Source: JAWVFM01 sp963739355 (GTDB lineage: Bacteria > Actinomycetota > Thermoleophilia > Solirubrobacterales > 70-9). From it: a stretch of DNA of 64,000 bases. The notes beneath the pieces are model-generated. The model ran no database searches and was not told the DNA's origin. It was given only the letters and a program-made list of their open reading frames with translations. Of the stretch, positions 31,214 to 39,715 are shown in pieces. The DNA lies in NCBI GenBank assembly GCA_963739355.1, contig CAVUAD010000007.1, positions 1,054,001-1,118,000 on the forward strand, given 5' to 3'. Within the stretch, counting starts at the first letter, position 1. Each line of letters starts with the position of its first letter. The position numbers and the translations under genes are program-made.

Positions 31214-32938
31214 ATGGCCAGTGAACGGTTTCGGCTTGCCCTCGCGCAGATCAACCCCACGGTGGGAGCGATCGCGGCGAACGGGCGGATGATCGGCGAT
31301 TGGATGGGCCGGGCCCGCGACGCCGGCGCCGCGCTGGTCGTCTTCCCCGAGCTGGCGCTCTCCGGATACCCGCCGGAGGATCTGCTTTTGAAGGCGCACT
31401 TCCTCGACGTGGTCGGCGCCGAGCTCGAGGCGCTCGCGGAGAACGCCACCGGCATCGTGGCCGTCGTGGGGTTTCCGGAGCGCGGCGACGCCGTGCACAA
31501 CTCGGCCGCCGTGCTCGCGGACGGCCGGGTTGCCGCCGTCTACCGCAAGTCGCTGCTGCCCAACTACGGCGTGTTCGACGAGGAGCGCTACTTCGAGCCC
31601 GGCGGGCGTCCCGGGATGGTCGAGGTCAACGGCGTCGCCGTGGGGCTCACGATCTGCGAGGACATCTGGTACCCGGGACCGCCGGCAAGCCTGGAGGCGG
31701 AGGTCGGCGCCCGGCTCATCGTCAACCCCTCGGCCTCGCCCTATCACCGCGGGAAGGGCGGCGGCCGCGAGCGGATGGTCGCCGAGCGCGCTCGGGAGAC
31801 GGGTGCGGCGTTCGCCCTGTGCAACACGGTTGGCGGACAGGACGAGCTGGTCTTCGACGGCCACAGCGTCGTCGTGGACGCCGCGGGCTCGACGCTCGCG
31901 CGCGGCCCGCAGTTCGAGGAGGCGCTCGTCCTCTGCGAGCTGGACCTGGAGCCGGCCACGGCCGCCGCCGATGAGCGGATCGAGAGGCTGGGCAGCTTCG
32001 CGGTGTCCGTCCCCGCCGACTCTCCCGCAGCCGTGAACGACGTGGCACCCACGCTCGATCCCGTCGCCGAGGTCTACGCGGCCCTCCAACTCGGCCTGCG
32101 CGACTACGTCGACAAGAACGGCTTCGCGCGCGCGCTGGTTGCCGTTTCCGGCGGGATCGACTCGGCGCTCGTCGCCCTGCTCGCGGCCGACGCGCTCGGC
32201 GCGGAGCGGCTGACCTGCGTCGTCATGCCCTCCCCCCACTCGAGCGCCGAGACGCAGGAGGACGCGAGAGCGATCGCGCGGAACCTCGGGGCCGAGCTCA
32301 TGGAGGTCCCGATCGAGGGAGCGATGGAGGTCTACGACCGTCTCCTCGCCGACGCCGTCGCCGACAGCGACGCGGCGGGCCGCACGCCCGAGGTGGAGAA
32401 GGCCGCCGGCCTCGCCGCCGAGAACCTCCAGGCCCGGATCCGCGGCAACCTGATGATGGCCCTGTCCAACCGCTCCGGCTCGCTGGTGCTGACGACGGGC
32501 AACAAGAGCGAGATGTCCGTGGGCTACGCGACGCTCTATGGCGACATGGCTGGAGGCTTCGCGGTCATCAAGGACGTGCCAAAGACCCTGGTCTACGAGC
32601 TCGTCCGCCACCGGAACTCCCGTGAGGGACGCGAGCTCGTCCCGGCCGCCGTGCTCGAGCGGGCACCGTCGGCCGAGCTTCGCCCCGGCCAGCGTGACGA
32701 GGACTCGCTGCCGCCCTACGAGGTCCTGGACCGCATCCTGGAGCTCTACGTGGAGGACGACGCGGGCCGTGACGAGATCGTCGCCGCGGGCCTCGACCCG
32801 GGCGTCGTCGACGAGGTCGTGAAGCTGGTCGACCTCTCCGAGTACAAGCGGCGGCAGGCTCCACCCGGGGTGAAGATCACGCCGAAGTCGTTCGGCCGCG
32901 ACCGGCGCCTGCCGATCACCAACCGCTTCTCGGGCTAG
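31214..32938 (+). CDS. nadE: Glutamine-dependent NAD+ synthetase
   Basis: A 574-residue two-domain enzyme making NAD from nicotinate adenine dinucleotide, ATP and glutamine. The N-terminal nitrilase-type glutaminase has the Glu-Lys-Cys triad in FPELALSGYPPEDL, RKSLLPNYGVFDE and GLTICEDIWYPG. The C-terminal synthetase has the ATP loop AVSGGIDSALVALLA, VVMPSPHSS, TGNKSEMSVGYATLYGD and DRRLPITNRF. Length is typical of the fused form. CATACT lies 6 bases before the ATG. Its TAG shares a CTAG palindrome with the stop of the convergent PaaI gene. Confidence 0.95.
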   Translation: MASERFRLALAQINPTVGAIAANGRMIGDWMGRARDAGAALVVFPELALSGYPPEDLLLKAHFLDVVGAELEALAENATGIVAVVGFPERGDAVHNSAAVLADGRVAAVYRKSLLPNYGVFDEERYFEPGGRPGMVEVNGVAVGLTICEDIWYPGPPASLEAEVGARLIVNPSASPYHRGKGGGRERMVAERARETGAAFALCNTVGGQDELVFDGHSVVVDAAGSTLARGPQFEEALVLCELDLEPATAAADERIERLGSFAVSVPADSPAAVNDVAPTLDPVAEVYAALQLGLRDYVDKNGFARALVAVSGGIDSALVALLAADALGAERLTCVVMPSPHSSAETQEDARAIARNLGAELMEVPIEGAMEVYDRLLADAVADSDAAGRTPEVEKAAGLAAENLQARIRGNLMMALSNRSGSLVLTTGNKSEMSVGYATLYGDMAGGFAVIKDVPKTLVYELVRHRNSREGRELVPAAVLERAPSAELRPGQRDEDSLPPYEVLDRILELYVEDDAGRDEIVAAGLDPGVVDEVVKLVDLSEYKRRQAPPGVKITPKSFGRDRRLPITNRFSG

Positions 32939-33339
32939 CCGCCCGGGCGAACCGCGATCGTCATCCGTGACATGGCGCAGAGCCGCTCGCTGTCGTCATG
33001 CAGGTCGACGTCCCAGACCCAGGTGGTGCGGCCGCGGTACCTGCGGCGGGCGGTGGCGGTCGCGTGGCCTTCCGAGATCGGCCGCAGGAACGAGGTGTCG
33101 TTCGCCTGGCCGATAGCGATCAGCCCCTCGTCCTTGACGTGCTCGTAGGTGGCAAGCGAGCAGATGGTCTCCGCCAGCGCCGCCAGCGCTCCCCCGTGGA
33201 CGATCCCGAAGGGCTGGAGCACGGCCTCGGTCACGGCCATGCGGGCGCGCGCAAGCTCGTCCCCCGCCTCGAGGATCTCGATTCCGAGGGTGGCGCCCAG
33301 GCCCAGGCCGCCGCGCTTCGCCTGCTCGTCTTCGGCCAC
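32935..33339 (-). CDS. PaaI-type hotdog thioesterase
   Basis: A 134-residue single hotdog-fold protein: GDELARARMAVTEAVLQPFGIVHGGALAALAETICSLATYEH carries the family HGG(A) active-site region. NDTSFLRPISEGHATATARRRYRGRTTWVWDVDLHDD is the second half. It likely hydrolyses acyl-CoA (aromatic or short/medium chain); the substrate is not readable. The GTG start has TAACCT exactly 6 bases upstream, overlapping the stop region of the MMPL-like gene. Confidence 0.87.
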   Translation of the reverse strand: MAEDEQAKRGGLGLGATLGIEILEAGDELARARMAVTEAVLQPFGIVHGGALAALAETICSLATYEHVKDEGLIAIGQANDTSFLRPISEGHATATARRRYRGRTTWVWDVDLHDDSERLCAMSRMTIAVRPGG

Positions 33340-33345
33340 GGCGCC

Positions 33346-33351
33346 AGGTTA
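33346..33351 (-). promoter_or_regulatory. Leaderless-type -10 box of the PaaI thioesterase gene
   Basis: On the minus strand TAACCT, then GGCGCC, then the GTG start. It is the same hexamer and spacing as at 13396-13401. Confidence 0.5.
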
Positions 33352-34947
33352 TTGACCCCACCGGGCCAGCACGCCGAGGAACGGCAGCCGTACCAGCAGG
33401 AGGTCCGCCAGCACTCCTGCCGCGATCCCGAGTCCGGCCTCGCGCGCTGCGCTCAGGTCGGCGGCGCAGAGCGCTCCGAAACAGCCGAGCAGCATCACGC
33501 TCGAGGCCAGGATTCCCGGAGTGGTGAGCGCGGCGGCGCGCATCGCTCTCTCCGCCGCCGGTGCGCCCGCCTCGCGGGCCTCCCGTGACGCGCGTGCGAC
33601 CAGGACGCACCTGCCACCGGCAACCGCCGCCACGGCCGCCAGGCAGGCGGTGAGCGATCCACCGACCAGGGCCGTGCGCGGGCCGGCGAGCCCGCCCAGG
33701 TGACCCTGCTGCACCGCGAACACGAGGACGCCGGCCGCAGCCGTCGGTGGCAGAAGCGCCACCGCGCCGCTTGCGGCAAGCCGCAGCCGGGCCCACGGCG
33801 TGCGACCGGCGGCGAGGAGCGCCCCAACGCCCAGCCCGAACAGCACCGCCGCCACGCCGACGTCGTCGAGCACGCTGCCCCCCGCCTCGCCGGCCGCGGC
33901 AAGCGGCGTCGTCATCGCGTCGCGTACCGGGAGGACGACGACGACCGCGACGAGCAGCGCGACACCCGCGACGGCGGCAAACCAACGCCAGGAACGCGCC
34001 AGCGCTCCGGTGACGGCATAGGCCACGCGTCCGGGCCCGCTGCGGCGCCGCTCCGGACCCGGCCTTGGCGACAGGAGGCCGGTCAGCGAGGGGGCGACCA
34101 CGAGCACCGTGACCGACGCCAGGACCGCGGCGACCGCCGCGCCCACGGCGACCGACCAGGCGCCGTGCAGCGAGGTCGCGAGCAGCGCGAGGGGCCCAAG
34201 GCCACGCACCAGGGCGCTTGCTCCGGCCGCCGGCAGCCAGCGGTCGAGGACGCGCTCGGGGACCGAGGACGCCTGGGGCTCCGGGCTTTCGTCGCGGGTG
34301 AGCGAGCCGTGGAGTCCGGAGAGCTCGACCGCCTGCGCGATCGCGATCGCGCAGGCCGGCGCCACGGCCAGGAGATAGCCGCCCGTGGCGCTGACCGCCA
34401 GAAGGGCGCCGCCGATGCCCATCGCGGCCGCGATCAGCGCGGTCCACCCACCCGCCGCCCCGAGCAGCGCGAAGAGGGCGAGCAGGAGGACCGGGGCGAC
34501 CAGCAGCTCCAGCTTGACCAGCTGGCCGCGCAGCGAGCTCTGCGCGGAGTCCAGGGTGAGGGCCGCCGCACGGTAGTCGAGGCGCAGCGGGCCGGGGTCG
34601 ACGCTTCCCTGGATTCGGCCCACCACCTGAGCGGCCTCGTGAGCGTCGTCGGTTCGCAGGGTCACGGCGATCGTCGTGTTCGGTCCGCGTGGCTTCTGCG
34701 ATGCCGCGTCCGTCACCCCCGAGTCCGTGCGCAGCGAGGAGACGATGGCGCCGACCGCCACGGCCGCCACGCGCGGAGAGGTTCCCGCGGGGGCGGTCGC
34801 CACCACGCTCACGGTCGCGTGGGTGCCGGCGAGCGGCGCGGGCGCGACCGACTTCGACGCGAGCACTCCGCCCACCAGAAGAGCCAGCGCGAGCACCGCT
34901 GAGACCCCCGGAATCAGCAGCCTCCTGCCGTCGATTCCACGACGCAT
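33349..34947 (-). CDS. Reduced MMPL/RND-like membrane protein
   Basis: A 532-residue protein with an N-terminal helix (LLIPGVSAVLALALLVGGVLAS), an extracytoplasmic beta-rich domain of about 120 residues, and then some ten hydrophobic segments. The end (PGILASSVMLLGCFGALCAADLSAAREAGLGIAAGVLADLLLVRLPFLGVLARWG) resembles the last transmembrane block of MMPL transporters. It is shorter than typical MmpL proteins (over 700 residues), and the second periplasmic domain is almost absent. An MMPL relationship is my best reading, not certain. The ATG has TAAGGT 6 bases upstream. Confidence 0.6.
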   Translation of the reverse strand: MRRGIDGRRLLIPGVSAVLALALLVGGVLASKSVAPAPLAGTHATVSVVATAPAGTSPRVAAVAVGAIVSSLRTDSGVTDAASQKPRGPNTTIAVTLRTDDAHEAAQVVGRIQGSVDPGPLRLDYRAAALTLDSAQSSLRGQLVKLELLVAPVLLLALFALLGAAGGWTALIAAAMGIGGALLAVSATGGYLLAVAPACAIAIAQAVELSGLHGSLTRDESPEPQASSVPERVLDRWLPAAGASALVRGLGPLALLATSLHGAWSVAVGAAVAAVLASVTVLVVAPSLTGLLSPRPGPERRRSGPGRVAYAVTGALARSWRWFAAVAGVALLVAVVVVLPVRDAMTTPLAAAGEAGGSVLDDVGVAAVLFGLGVGALLAAGRTPWARLRLAASGAVALLPPTAAAGVLVFAVQQGHLGGLAGPRTALVGGSLTACLAAVAAVAGGRCVLVARASREAREAGAPAAERAMRAAALTTPGILASSVMLLGCFGALCAADLSAAREAGLGIAAGVLADLLLVRLPFLGVLARWGQ

Positions 34948-34953
34948 CGGGCG

Positions 34954-34959
34954 ACCTTA
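34954..34959 (-). promoter_or_regulatory. Leaderless-type -10 box of the MMPL-like gene
   Basis: On the minus strand TAAGGT, then 6 bases (CGCCCG), then ATG at 34947. Confidence 0.5.
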
Positions 34960-35018
34960 TCCAGCCCTTAACCCGAGGTGCGCCGACCACAGCCTCGACG
35001 ATCTACGCTTTCCGCCTC

Positions 35019-36095
35019 ATGGCGCTTTCGGCGGACCAGCGCGCAATGCTCGAGCTGCTGCTCGGGCGCGGCCAGAGCTACGAGGATCTGTCGTCGCTGC
35101 TCGGTGCTCCGGCGGACGAGGTGCGCTCCAAGGCGCGCTGGGCGCTCGCCGAGCTCGGCGGCGCAGATCCGGACCGCAACATGGCGCTCACCGACTACCT
35201 GCTGGGGCAGGCCGACCCGATCGGGCGGGCCGACGCCGTCCGCCACCTCCGCGACGACCCGGCTGACCGCGAGCTTGCGGAGCGCGTGCAGGCCGCGCTG
35301 CGGGAGATCGCTCCGGACGCGGAGCTCCCCAGCCTCCCGTCGGAGGGCAGGGCCGCGCCACACCTCCGGGCCCCCAGCCTCCCGGGCCGCTCCGCGAAGG
35401 CCGGCGAGCCGGGCGCCCCCCGCGAGCCCGGGGACCCCGCGCGCACCCGGCTCCTCATGATCCTGGGCGGCGCGGGCCTCATCCTCGTGATCGTGGTCCT
35501 CGCGATCGCCGGCGTCTTCGGCGGCGGCTCCGACAACGGCGGCGCCGACACCGGTTCGCAAACTCCCCTCGCATCGAGCACAACCGGCTCGACGACCACG
35601 CGCACGCAGGCGGACCCGAACACGGTGCCGGTCCCGCTCAAGGCCGTCGGCGGCAGCCCGGGGTCGGGCCTCGCCACGCTCCAGCTTCAGCAGCAGACGC
35701 TCTCGCTCGACCTTCGCATCAACAACCTGCCGCCGCCGCCGTCCGGAAGCGTCTACGTGGTCTGGCTGCGGCTGGGCACGAAGGGCAACAACGGCTATCC
35801 GATCGCGCCGTTGACGCCGTACCCGCAGTCGGGCTCCTACCACCAGGTCTTCCCGCTGCCGCAGGCGATCAGCCCGTTCCTCACCTCGCTCTCCTCGATC
35901 GAGGTGACAGTGCTGGGCCAGAAGTCGGCGACGGCGCTGGCCACCCAGATCAAGAGCCTGGTCACGCATCCCAAGCAGGGCAAGCTGATCTTCCCGATCA
36001 AGGACCACACGGTCCTGCAGGCCACGGTGCCGCGCGGCAAGACGACGAACTCCGGCGGCTCGGGCGCCCCGAGCGGGTCCGGCTCAGGGAAGTAG
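35019..36095 (+). CDS. HTH-containing single-pass membrane protein (anti-sigma-like layout)
   Basis: A 358-residue protein. Residues 1-50 (LSADQRAMLELLLGRGQSYEDLSSLLGAPADEVRSKARWAL) look like a sigma-70 region 4 type helix-turn-helix. A Pro/Gly/Ala linker follows, then one membrane helix near residue 150 (LLMILGGAGLILVIVVLAIAGVF) and a Ser/Thr-rich spacer. The external C-terminal domain (VYVVWLRLGTKGNNGYPIAPL) resembles the RskA/anti-sigma-K domain. It could be a membrane-tethered regulator sensing the envelope. TACGCT lies 9 bases before the ATG. The last 12 bases overlap the convergent FAD oxidase gene. Confidence 0.7.
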   Translation: MALSADQRAMLELLLGRGQSYEDLSSLLGAPADEVRSKARWALAELGGADPDRNMALTDYLLGQADPIGRADAVRHLRDDPADRELAERVQAALREIAPDAELPSLPSEGRAAPHLRAPSLPGRSAKAGEPGAPREPGDPARTRLLMILGGAGLILVIVVLAIAGVFGGGSDNGGADTGSQTPLASSTTGSTTTRTQADPNTVPVPLKAVGGSPGSGLATLQLQQQTLSLDLRINNLPPPPSGSVYVVWLRLGTKGNNGYPIAPLTPYPQSGSYHQVFPLPQAISPFLTSLSSIEVTVLGQKSATALATQIKSLVTHPKQGKLIFPIKDHTVLQATVPRGKTTNSGGSGAPSGSGSGK

Positions 36096-37712
36096 CTTCC
36101 CGGGGTTCATGACCCCGGTCGGGTCGAGGCGCTCCTTGAGGGCGCGCAGCGTCGCGACGCCCAGGGGGCCGACCTCCGCGGGCATGTAGCGCGCGTGGTC
36201 GGTACCGACCGCGTGATGGTGGGTGATGGTTCCGCCGGTCGCGACGATCGCGTCGCAGGCGGCCTCCTTCGCCGCGCGCCATTGCGCGATCTCCTCGCCC
36301 GGTTTGGCTCGCGCGATGAACGTGAAGTAGAGCGAGGCGCCGTCGCGGTAGGTGTGCGATATGTGACACATCACGATCGGGCTGACCCCCTGGGCCGTGA
36401 GCGAAGCCCGCAGGGCGTCGCCGACCGCGGCATAGAGCTCGCCCAGGCGGGTCCAGGTGTGCGCCGTCTCGAGCGTCTCGACGAGGTAGCCCAGATCCAT
36501 CAGCTCGTCGCGCAGGTACGGACCGTCGTAGCGCCCGCGCTCCCAGGCGAGCCCCGGCTTGGTGCCCAGCGACACCGCACCCGCGGTGCGCAGGATCCGC
36601 GAGGACACGGCGCGACGGCGCTCGGCCGATTCGCGGTCGCCCTCCCAGCCCGCGATGACCAGGCACCCTCCGGCGCGACGGCGCAGCCGCAGGTAGCCGT
36701 TGAGCGCCCGGCGGGTCCCTGGGGACGCACCGGACATCCCCAGCGAGATCCGCGTCTCCTCGGGGTCGGAGAGCCGCGTCACGTCGGGAAGGGCGTCACG
36801 CTGGGCAAGCTCGCGCAGCGCCCCCGTTCCGGTCTCGAAGTCCGCGACCATGAACCCCTCGTAGCGCCGCTCGGCGGGCGCGGCCCGCACCCTCGCGGTT
36901 ACCGACGTGATGGCCCCGAGCGTGCCCTCGGAGCCGAGGATGAGCTCGCGGAGCGCCGGGCCCGCGGCGGTGTGCGGGACCTCGCGGGTCTCGAGCGTCC
37001 CCACCGGCGTGATCATGCGAAGCGAGGTCACGATCTCGTCGAAGCGCCCGTAGCCGCTCGACGCCTGGCCCGCCGACCTCGTCGCCGCGAACCCGCCGAT
37101 CGTCGCCAACTCGAACGATTGCGGGAAGTGGCCCAGCGTGACTCCCTGCGCCGCGAGAGCCGCCTCGGCCTCGGGCCCGCGCATGCCGGCGCCGATCGTG
37201 GCGGTCATCGACACGGGATCCACGCTCACCCCGCGCAGCCGCCGCAGGTCGACGCAGAGCACCGCGGTGTGCCCGCCGCGCAGCGGCTCGACGCCGCCCA
37301 CGACGCTCGTGCCGCCGCCGAACGGGACCAGGGCGACGCCGGCGCTGGCCGCCGCCTGGATCAGCGCTGTGACCTGGTCGTCGTCGCCGGGCAGCACGAT
37401 CCCGTCGGGCGCGCCCTCGAGGCGGCCGGCCCGCAGGCGGACGAGGTCGGGGTAGCTGCGTCCCGCGGCCCGCTGAACGCGCTGCTCGTGGCCCTGGAGG
37501 ACACCTCGGGGACCCGCCGAGCGGGCAACCGTCTCGGGGATCAGCCGCGGCTCCGGAATCGCGACCTCCTCCAGCGAGACCCGCCTGGTGGCCTCGGCAT
37601 CGCCGAGCTCGGCGCGGAGCATGGACTTCGCGGAATCGGGCAGCGCGAGGCGGCGATCCTCCTCCCCCCAGCCCCACCACTTGGTGGCGCGCGCGTTGGC
37701 CCGGTCGGCCAC
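36084..37712 (-). CDS. FAD-binding oxidase, alkyl-DHAP synthase-like
   Basis: A 542-residue flavoprotein of the FAD_binding_4/alkyldihydroxyacetonephosphate synthase type. The FAD-binding half has VLPGDDDQVTALIQAAASAGVALVPFGGGTSVVGGV and TIGGFAATRSAGQASSGYGRFDEIV, then LILGSEGTLGAIT. The C-terminal half has ICHISH-like MCHISHTYRDGASLYFTF and the histidine cluster TGGTITHHHAVGTDHARYM, both typical of AGPS, which exchanges an acyl for an alkyl chain on DHAP to start ether lipids. Related flavin dehydrogenases share this fold. The GTG start abuts the SRPBCC stop (no gap). Confidence 0.83.
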   Translation of the reverse strand: MADRANARATKWWGWGEEDRRLALPDSAKSMLRAELGDAEATRRVSLEEVAIPEPRLIPETVARSAGPRGVLQGHEQRVQRAAGRSYPDLVRLRAGRLEGAPDGIVLPGDDDQVTALIQAAASAGVALVPFGGGTSVVGGVEPLRGGHTAVLCVDLRRLRGVSVDPVSMTATIGAGMRGPEAEAALAAQGVTLGHFPQSFELATIGGFAATRSAGQASSGYGRFDEIVTSLRMITPVGTLETREVPHTAAGPALRELILGSEGTLGAITSVTARVRAAPAERRYEGFMVADFETGTGALRELAQRDALPDVTRLSDPEETRISLGMSGASPGTRRALNGYLRLRRRAGGCLVIAGWEGDRESAERRRAVSSRILRTAGAVSLGTKPGLAWERGRYDGPYLRDELMDLGYLVETLETAHTWTRLGELYAAVGDALRASLTAQGVSPIVMCHISHTYRDGASLYFTFIARAKPGEEIAQWRAAKEAACDAIVATGGTITHHHAVGTDHARYMPAEVGPLGVATLRALKERLDPTGVMNPGKLLP

Positions 37713-38171
37713 TCAGTCCCCGACCAGGGCGCGCTCGATCCCGTCGAGAGCGTCGTCGAGGCGCTTGCGGACGGCGCCGCGCATCATCGGTGAGCCCAGG
37801 CGTGACATGCCGCGAAGCTTTTCACGTGTGTACACCGTGACGGAGGTCTCGCCGTTACCGCCGTCGAGGTGGACGCCCGTCTCCGAGAAGCGCACGATCC
37901 GCGCAAACGGCGTCCCCGCCAGCTCCTGCTCCCACACGTAGCGCTCGCCGGTCGCGGCGCTGACGCACCGGTAGTCGGCCCGGACGCCGGATCCCTTCGC
38001 GGTCTGCAGGACCACCGTCCAGCGGGCTCGCTTGGAGCCCGGCTCGCCCTTCACGTCCTCGACCCGTGTCGCACGGGGCCACCAGCGCGGCAGGTGATGG
38101 GGATCGGACACCAGGTCCCAGACGCGCTCGCGCGGCGCGGCGATCACCCGCGTGCGGGAGACCCTCGGCAC
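37713..38171 (-). CDS. SRPBCC (START-like) family protein
   Basis: A 152-residue protein with the SRPBCC/polyketide cyclase pattern: SRTRVIAAPRERVWDLVSDPHHLPRWWPRATRVEDV at the N terminus and a C-terminal helix (MMRGAVRKRLDDALDGIERAL). These domains bind hydrophobic ligands in a deep pocket. Its placement directly before the alkyl-DHAP-synthase-like gene would suit a lipid ligand, but this is inference. The stop and next start are adjacent, and the upstream MerR gene ends 6 bases before it. Confidence 0.8.
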   Translation of the reverse strand: MPRVSRTRVIAAPRERVWDLVSDPHHLPRWWPRATRVEDVKGEPGSKRARWTVVLQTAKGSGVRADYRCVSAATGERYVWEQELAGTPFARIVRFSETGVHLDGGNGETSVTVYTREKLRGMSRLGSPMMRGAVRKRLDDALDGIERALVGD

Positions 38172-38177
38172 GCCGGA

Positions 38178-38927
38178 TTACTCCCCTTTGAGTCGCCGCA
38201 GATCGCGTACGAGCAGAAGGTGCTTGAGATGTCCGCAGATCGCCGCCAGGCTCTCCAGGTTCTCGACCGCCTCCTTGCGACGGGCCTGGCTTCGCGAGCG
38301 CAGCGACGCCCCGACGAGCTGCTCCAGGAGGGCGGCCTCACGGTCGGCCGACGTCCGGAAGACCCGCAGGTTGCGCCCGGCGACGCCGAAGCGCGAGAGC
38401 TCGGCCGCGGCGCGAACGATCTCGAGGTCGGTCTCGTCGAAGGTGCTCTGGCCGTTGGTTCGCTTCGGCGTGACGATGCCGAACTCGACCAGCTCCTTCA
38501 GGAGCTCCGGCGCGATCCCGGAGGTCTCGATGAGCTCGTCCTGACTGAGGTCGCGGACCGCGGCGTCGACGGAGCCCGCGCGTCGCGAGACGGCCAGATC
38601 CGCGCCCCTGCGGTCGGTGCTGGCGAACTCGCCGGTGGCGAGCTCCTGACGGATGACGCGCAGCGGCAGGAACTCGTCGCGCTGCATGCGCAGGATCGCG
38701 CGAAGGCGCTCGACGTCCGTCTGGCTGTAGAGCCTGTATCCCCCGTTCGTGCGGCGCGGGGCCAGCAGCTTCTGATCCTCGAGATAGCGGATCTTGGAGA
38801 TCGAGATGTCGTCGAACTCCTGGCCGAGGATCTTGGCGACGGCGCCGATCGTCAGCGCCTTTCGGGGGCGTGACGGCGACTGGACGCGCGCGTCGTCCCT
38901 GCCCTCATCTCGGGTTGCGATTGCCAT
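38178..38927 (-). CDS. MerR-family regulator (FtsR/Rv1828-like)
   Basis: A 249-residue regulator. The winged-helix DNA-binding domain is at residues 24-95 (LTIGAVAKILGQEFDDISISKIRYLEDQKLLAPRRTNGGYRLYSQTDVERLRAILRMQRDEFLPLRVIRQEL). A second, partly MerR-like C-terminal domain follows (LIETSGIAPELLKELVEFGIVTPKRTNGQSTFDETDLEIVRAAAEL). This long two-domain form located beside an FHA gene matches Rv1828/FtsR of Actinobacteria, a regulator of cell division genes. The same neighbourhood (garA-merR) occurs in mycobacteria. Only 2 bases separate it from the FHA gene. Confidence 0.88.
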   Translation of the reverse strand: MAIATRDEGRDDARVQSPSRPRKALTIGAVAKILGQEFDDISISKIRYLEDQKLLAPRRTNGGYRLYSQTDVERLRAILRMQRDEFLPLRVIRQELATGEFASTDRRGADLAVSRRAGSVDAAVRDLSQDELIETSGIAPELLKELVEFGIVTPKRTNGQSTFDETDLEIVRAAAELSRFGVAGRNLRVFRTSADREAALLEQLVGASLRSRSQARRKEAVENLESLAAICGHLKHLLLVRDLRRLKGE

Positions 38928-38929
38928 GC

Positions 38930-39400
38930 CTAACGCTCCAGGTAGCTCAGCTTGTACTTGCCGATCTGGATCTCGTCGCCGTCCTCGAGCCGGTGCGACT
39001 CGATTCGGCGCCGGTTGACGTACGTGCCGTTCAGCGACCCGAGGTCATCGATGTAGTAGCCGTCCTGCCGGTGCACGAGCAGCGCGTGGTTGCGCGAGAC
39101 CGTCACGTCGTCGAGGAACACGCCCGCGTCGGGTGTCCGGCCGATCGAGACGCGCTCCTCGTCGACCGTGAAGCTCTCCCCCGCCCGGCCGCCGCCGGAG
39201 CGGATCACCAGGGCGGCGCCAACCTCGTCGACCGCCTCGTCGATGTCGATCGGCTGGTACTCCCCCGTCTCGTCGACGCGGTAGGTCATCGTCGACGCGT
39301 CGTCGCCACCCTCGGGATGGCCGATGAACGCGCCGCACTTCTGGCAGTAGTTCGCCCCCTCCGGGTTGACGAACCCGCACTCTGGACAGTGAACCGCCAA
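38930..39400 (-). CDS. Zinc-ribbon FHA-domain protein (GarA-like)
   Basis: A 156-residue protein. An N-terminal zinc ribbon uses Cys5, Cys8, Cys19 and Cys22 (CPECGFVNPEGANYCQKCG). A linker with possible phospho-threonines (DDASTMTYRVDETGEYQP) follows, then a C-terminal FHA domain with the canonical SIGR, TVSRNHALL and LGSLNGTYVNRRRI phosphothreonine-binding residues. In mycobacterial GarA a phosphorylated N-terminal Thr is bound by the protein's own FHA domain to switch regulation of 2-oxoglutarate enzymes. A similar switch is possible here. The start is TTG at 39400, directly after the upstream TAG. Confidence 0.88.
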   Translation of the reverse strand: MAVHCPECGFVNPEGANYCQKCGAFIGHPEGGDDASTMTYRVDETGEYQPIDIDEAVDEVGAALVIRSGGGRAGESFTVDEERVSIGRTPDAGVFLDDVTVSRNHALLVHRQDGYYIDDLGSLNGTYVNRRRIESHRLEDGDEIQIGKYKLSYLER

Positions 39401-39667
39401 CTAGGCAGCTCCCTCCTCTTCGGGGTGCTCGACCTTGCCGAGCAGGATGTCGGTCAGCTCCCCGACGTCGGCGCCGGAGATGTGGTCGTCGCCGCCCGAG
39501 ACCTTGTTCTTCAGACGGTTGACGAGCTCCGCGCGGAGCAGGTCGATCTGCCCGTGGAGCAGACGCCGACGGTAGGAAACCGAGCGCTCCTCGTCCTTGA
39601 GCGCGTCGATCGTGGACTTCAGCTCTTCATCGCTCATCGAGCCGACGTCTGGGAAAGTCTCTTCCAC
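39401..39667 (-). CDS. RsiG-like small coiled-coil protein, candidate c-di-GMP-responsive anti-sigma factor
   Basis: An 88-residue protein. The GTG at 39667 follows a strong AGGAGG 10 bases upstream. The core MSDEELKSTIDALKDEERSV then SYRRRLLHGQIDLLRAELVNRLKNK forms an antiparallel helical hairpin. It fits the E(X3)S(X2)R(X3)Q(X3)D c-di-GMP signature of RsiG at E, S, R and D, with His at the Q position. In Streptomyces RsiG holds the sigma factor WhiG when c-di-GMP is bound; no sigma gene is in this window. The acidic C terminus (VEHPEEEGAA) is unremarkable. Confidence 0.65.
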   Translation of the reverse strand: MEETFPDVGSMSDEELKSTIDALKDEERSVSYRRRLLHGQIDLLRAELVNRLKNKVSGGDDHISGADVGELTDILLGKVEHPEEEGAA

Positions 39668-39715
39668 TTCTACAGATCCTCCTGTCGCGAGTTGGAGATG
39701 GCCGACCCGCTGACG

